Of a stretch of DNA of 64,000 bases, positions 61,654 to 64,000 are shown piece after piece. This DNA is from Streptomyces sp. NRRL B-24484. GTDB lineage: Bacteria > Actinomycetota > Actinomycetes > Streptomycetales > Streptomycetaceae. Made by a program: the position numbers and the translations under genes. The stretch spans positions 115,844 to 179,843 of the forward strand of contig NZ_JOAI01000007.1 in the NCBI RefSeq assembly GCF_000717715.1, written 5' to 3'. A model generated the notes under the pieces. It saw only the letters and a list, made by a program, of their open reading frames with translations, was not told where the DNA came from and searched no databases. How positions within the stretch are numbered: the first letter of the stretch is position 1; the number at the start of each line of letters is the position of its first letter.

Positions 61654-62700
61654 ATGTTCCGCACCACCAGCCGTGCCGCCGCCGCGGCGGGCCTGCTGCT
61701 CACCCTCGGTCTGACCACCGCCTGTTCCACCGGTCAGGAGTCGGTGAAGTCCGACGCCGCTCCGGCGGCGCCGGTGAGCGGGAAGATCTCGATCACCTAC
61801 CTGCAGAAGCAGGGCGACCAGGAGTACTTCGTCGGCGAGGCGGCCGGCGCGAAGGCGAAGGCCGCCGAACTGGGCATCGACCTCAAGGTCGTGAACCTCG
61901 GCAACGACGCCAACAAGACGGTCAGCGAGGTCCAGTCGGCCATCGCGCAGAAGACCAACGGCATCATCATCGTGGTGCCGGACCCGGCCGTCGGCCCGCA
62001 GGTCGTGCAGACCGCGAAGGACGCGAAGGTCGCGCTGCTGACCTCGGACGACCAGATCTGCGCGACCGGCCCCGACCCGTCCGCCTGTAACAAGGACAGC
62101 CTGGTCGCGAGGATCGGCTTCTCCGGGCAGCAGATGGGCGCCGAGGTCGGCAAGCGTGCCGCCGAGGAGTTCAAGAAGGCCGGCTGGAGTCCGGCGGACA
62201 CCCGGATCATCTCCGCGTGGAAGCAGGACGTCACCGTCTGCGGCGACCGCGTGAAGGCCGCCAAGGATGCGTTCGCCACGGGCGCGGGCGCCCAGGTCCA
62301 GAACATCGACGTGGCGACCGACAACACCCCCACCGGTGCCCAGGACAAGATCGCCGCCACGGTCACCGCCAACGCGGGCGTCAAGCACTGGGTCGTCTGG
62401 GGCTGCAACGACGAGAACGTCCAGGGCGGCGTCACGGCCATGGAGAACGCCGGCATCAGCGCCGACAACGTGATAGGCGTCGGCCTCGGCGCCTACCTCG
62501 CCTGCAAGGACTGGAGCGGGAGCAAGGCGTCCGGCATGAAGGCCGCTCTCTTCATCAACGGCAAGGACGTCGGCGCCCTCGCCGTCCAGACCATGTACGA
62601 CAAGCTCAAGAACAGCAAGGACTTCCCGAAGGAGGCCTTCGCGCCGACCACCATGGTCGACCCGACCACCTGGAAGTCCGCCGGCGTCTCCTGCAGCTGA
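61654..62700 (+). CDS. AraF-like sugar-binding lipoprotein 2 (ABC importer)
   Basis: This 348-residue protein has a lipobox (LGLTTACSTG, Cys23) and an arabinose-binding-type fold: ITYLQKQGDQEYFVGEAAGA, IIIVVPDPAVGPQVV, LLTSDDQICA, VVWGCNDENVQGGV and GVGLGAYLACKDW. The mature protein keeps several Cys conserved with its paralogue at 58593. It precedes an AraG-like ATPase gene by 175 bp, so it is the receptor of an L-arabinose/D-galactose-type importer. AAGGAG lies 6 nt before ATG 61654. Released arabinose or galactose from the secreted glycosidases would be its natural ligand (inference). Confidence 0.92.
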   Translation: MFRTTSRAAAAAGLLLTLGLTTACSTGQESVKSDAAPAAPVSGKISITYLQKQGDQEYFVGEAAGAKAKAAELGIDLKVVNLGNDANKTVSEVQSAIAQKTNGIIIVVPDPAVGPQVVQTAKDAKVALLTSDDQICATGPDPSACNKDSLVARIGFSGQQMGAEVGKRAAEEFKKAGWSPADTRIISAWKQDVTVCGDRVKAAKDAFATGAGAQVQNIDVATDNTPTGAQDKIAATVTANAGVKHWVVWGCNDENVQGGVTAMENAGISADNVIGVGLGAYLACKDWSGSKASGMKAALFINGKDVGALAVQTMYDKLKNSKDFPKEAFAPTTMVDPTTWKSAGVSCS

Positions 62701-62875
62701 CACCCCCCGAACCGGCCGGACCGTTCCCCGGCGGTCCGGCCACCGCCGCCCAGGCCCGACGGGTGGCCCCCCAGGGCCTGGGCGGCGTACCCCTCCTTCA
62801 CCCCGCGCGGAACCGCACCCCGCAACCCCGACAACCCGCGCGACGACTCCTCCCACCCTCCCGCACGGATCGAAG

Positions 62876-64000
62876 GTGACCACCTTGAGCAGAGCCCCCG
62901 ACACGAATCCCGAACCCCGGCCGCCCACCGCCCAGTCCTCCCGCAGTGCCGGCGTGCAGAACGTCTCCAAGCGGTTCGGCGCGGTGCAGGCTCTCGACGG
63001 TGTCACCCTGGACTTCCCCGCCGGCCAGGTCACCGCCCTCATGGGCGAGAACGGTGCAGGCAAGTCCACCCTGCTCAAGATCCTCACCGGCGACCACCAG
63101 CCCACCGAGGGCCACGTCGTCATCGACGGCAGGCCCGTCCAGCTCTCCTCGCCGATCGACGCCCGCCGCGCCGGGATCCGGATCATCCCGCAGGAACCCG
63201 AGATCATCCCGCACGTCTCCGTCGCCGAGAACGTCTACGCCGGCTCCCTGCCCCGCGGCGTCGGCCGCCGCCTGGACCGCGCCGAACTGTGCCGCCGCAT
63301 CACCGCAGACCTGCACCGCCTCGGCTTCGACAAGGTCCTCGACCCCGACCTCCTCGGCTCCCAGCTCACCCCCGCCCAACGCCAGCTCGTCGAGATCCTG
63401 CGCGCCCTGACCGGCGAGGCCAAGGTCATCGCCTTCGACGAGCCCACCTCCTCGCTCTCCGAGCACGAGGTCGACGCCCTCTTCGCCCTCATCCGCCGGC
63501 TGCGCGACCAGGGCGTCGCCGTCGTCTACGTCTCCCACCGCATGCAGGAGATCTTCCAACTCGCCGACCGCATCGCCGTCCTGCGCGACGGCGCGCTCGC
63601 CGGCATCCAGAACGCCGCCACCACCAGCGAGGGCGAACTCGTGCGCCTCATGGTCGGCCGCGACCTCACCACCATGTTCTCCCGCACCCACGTCGCCACC
63701 GACCGCCTCGTCCTCGACGTCCGCGGCCTCACCACCGACGACGTCACCGGCATCGACCTGCAGATCCACGCCGGCGAGGTCGTCGGCCTCGCCGGCCTCA
63801 TCGGCGCCGGACGCTCCGAACTCGCCCTCGCCCTCGCCGGCGACCGCCCCGTCCGCGCCGGCACCGTCACCCTCGACGGCAACCTGCTGCCCTCCGGCAA
63901 ACCCGGCGCCGTGATCCGCGCGGGCCTCGGCCTCGCCCCCGAGGAACGCAAGGCCCAGGCCCTGTTCCTGCACCGCTCGATCCGCGACAACACCTCCACC
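62876..64000 (+). CDS. AraG/RbsA-like sugar ABC transporter ATPase (partial, 3' end beyond window)
   Basis: The gene starts at GTG 62876 (TTG 62885 possible) and runs off the right edge after 375 codons. The first ATPase domain has Walker A MGENGAGKSTLLKIL, Q-loop IRIIPQEPEIIP, a diverged signature LTPAQRQLVEIL and Walker B VIAFDEPTSSLSEHEV. A second domain begins at VLDVRGLTTDDV, as in tandem-domain sugar importers such as AraG and RbsA. With the AraF-like receptor it forms a carbohydrate uptake transporter 2 system; the permease is presumably just outside. Confidence 0.9.
   Translation, partial: MTTLSRAPDTNPEPRPPTAQSSRSAGVQNVSKRFGAVQALDGVTLDFPAGQVTALMGENGAGKSTLLKILTGDHQPTEGHVVIDGRPVQLSSPIDARRAGIRIIPQEPEIIPHVSVAENVYAGSLPRGVGRRLDRAELCRRITADLHRLGFDKVLDPDLLGSQLTPAQRQLVEILRALTGEAKVIAFDEPTSSLSEHEVDALFALIRRLRDQGVAVVYVSHRMQEIFQLADRIAVLRDGALAGIQNAATTSEGELVRLMVGRDLTTMFSRTHVATDRLVLDVRGLTTDDVTGIDLQIHAGEVVGLAGLIGAGRSELALALAGDRPVRAGTVTLDGNLLPSGKPGAVIRAGLGLAPEERKAQALFLHRSIRDNTST

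Overview
The window comes from a very GC-rich actinomycete, most likely a member of the Streptomycetaceae. The evidence is the near-universal G/C at third codon positions, frequent GTG and TTG starts, ECF42, LAL, ROK and DivIVA families, secreted multi-module glycosidases with ricin-B or NPCBM domains, a class I FxLD-type lanthipeptide and a single TTA (bldA-type) codon in one gene. The species cannot be named from sequence alone. No rRNA, tRNA or CRISPR array was seen.

1-15.2 kb (all minus strand, tightly coupled): an exopolysaccharide operon read right to left. It encodes an initiating sugar transferase, an AlgD-like nucleotide-sugar 6-dehydrogenase, a GT4 glycosyltransferase, two Wzz-type chain-length proteins, an AsnB-like amidotransferase, a bi-domain oxidoreductase, a heparinase II/III-type lyase, a secreted beta-helix lipoprotein and a Wzy/ligase-type membrane protein cut by the window edge. 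Together they suggest a uronate-containing, possibly amidated, polymer with its own lyase. 15.8-18.0 kb: an autoregulated ECF42 sigma-factor operon with its YciI and RibD-like partners.

18.1-23.1 kb (minus): a compact class I lanthipeptide locus (lanA-lanC-lanB). Its precursor has an FxLD-type leader, two Cys/Ser/Thr-rich blocks and a long C-terminal follower. 23.3-37 kb: a graveyard of mobile DNA. It holds an IS256-family element, a truncated IS5-type transposase, two related 1.6-kb IS5-family elements in inverted orientation around a GH43 galactanase gene, and remnants of istB, a pirin, an integrase and a UBP zinc-finger gene. Within it lies a MerR-like regulator behind an 800-nt leader carrying a dense GCAGTNC heptamer array.

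37-44 kb: regulators (HATPase protein, CitA/CitB-type two-component system, LAL/LuxR regulator). 45-64 kb (plus a GH43 outlier at 32-34 kb): an arabinogalactan/galactan utilisation locus. It includes GH59 beta-galactosidase, GH27 alpha-galactosidase/beta-L-arabinopyranosidase, GH43 exo-galactanase, a phosphoglucomutase-like protein with altered catalytic motifs, a DeoR-like protein without its DNA-binding domain, two AraF-like sugar-binding lipoproteins, a full-length DeoR regulator and an AraG-like ABC ATPase running off the right edge. Arrays of GTTTGA/GTTGATT repeats spaced about 10 bp apart precede the galactosidase, mutase and transporter genes and look like one operator family, plausibly read by the DeoR protein. 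A separate DivIVA/proline-rich membrane protein pair lies between 56.3 and 58.0 kb.
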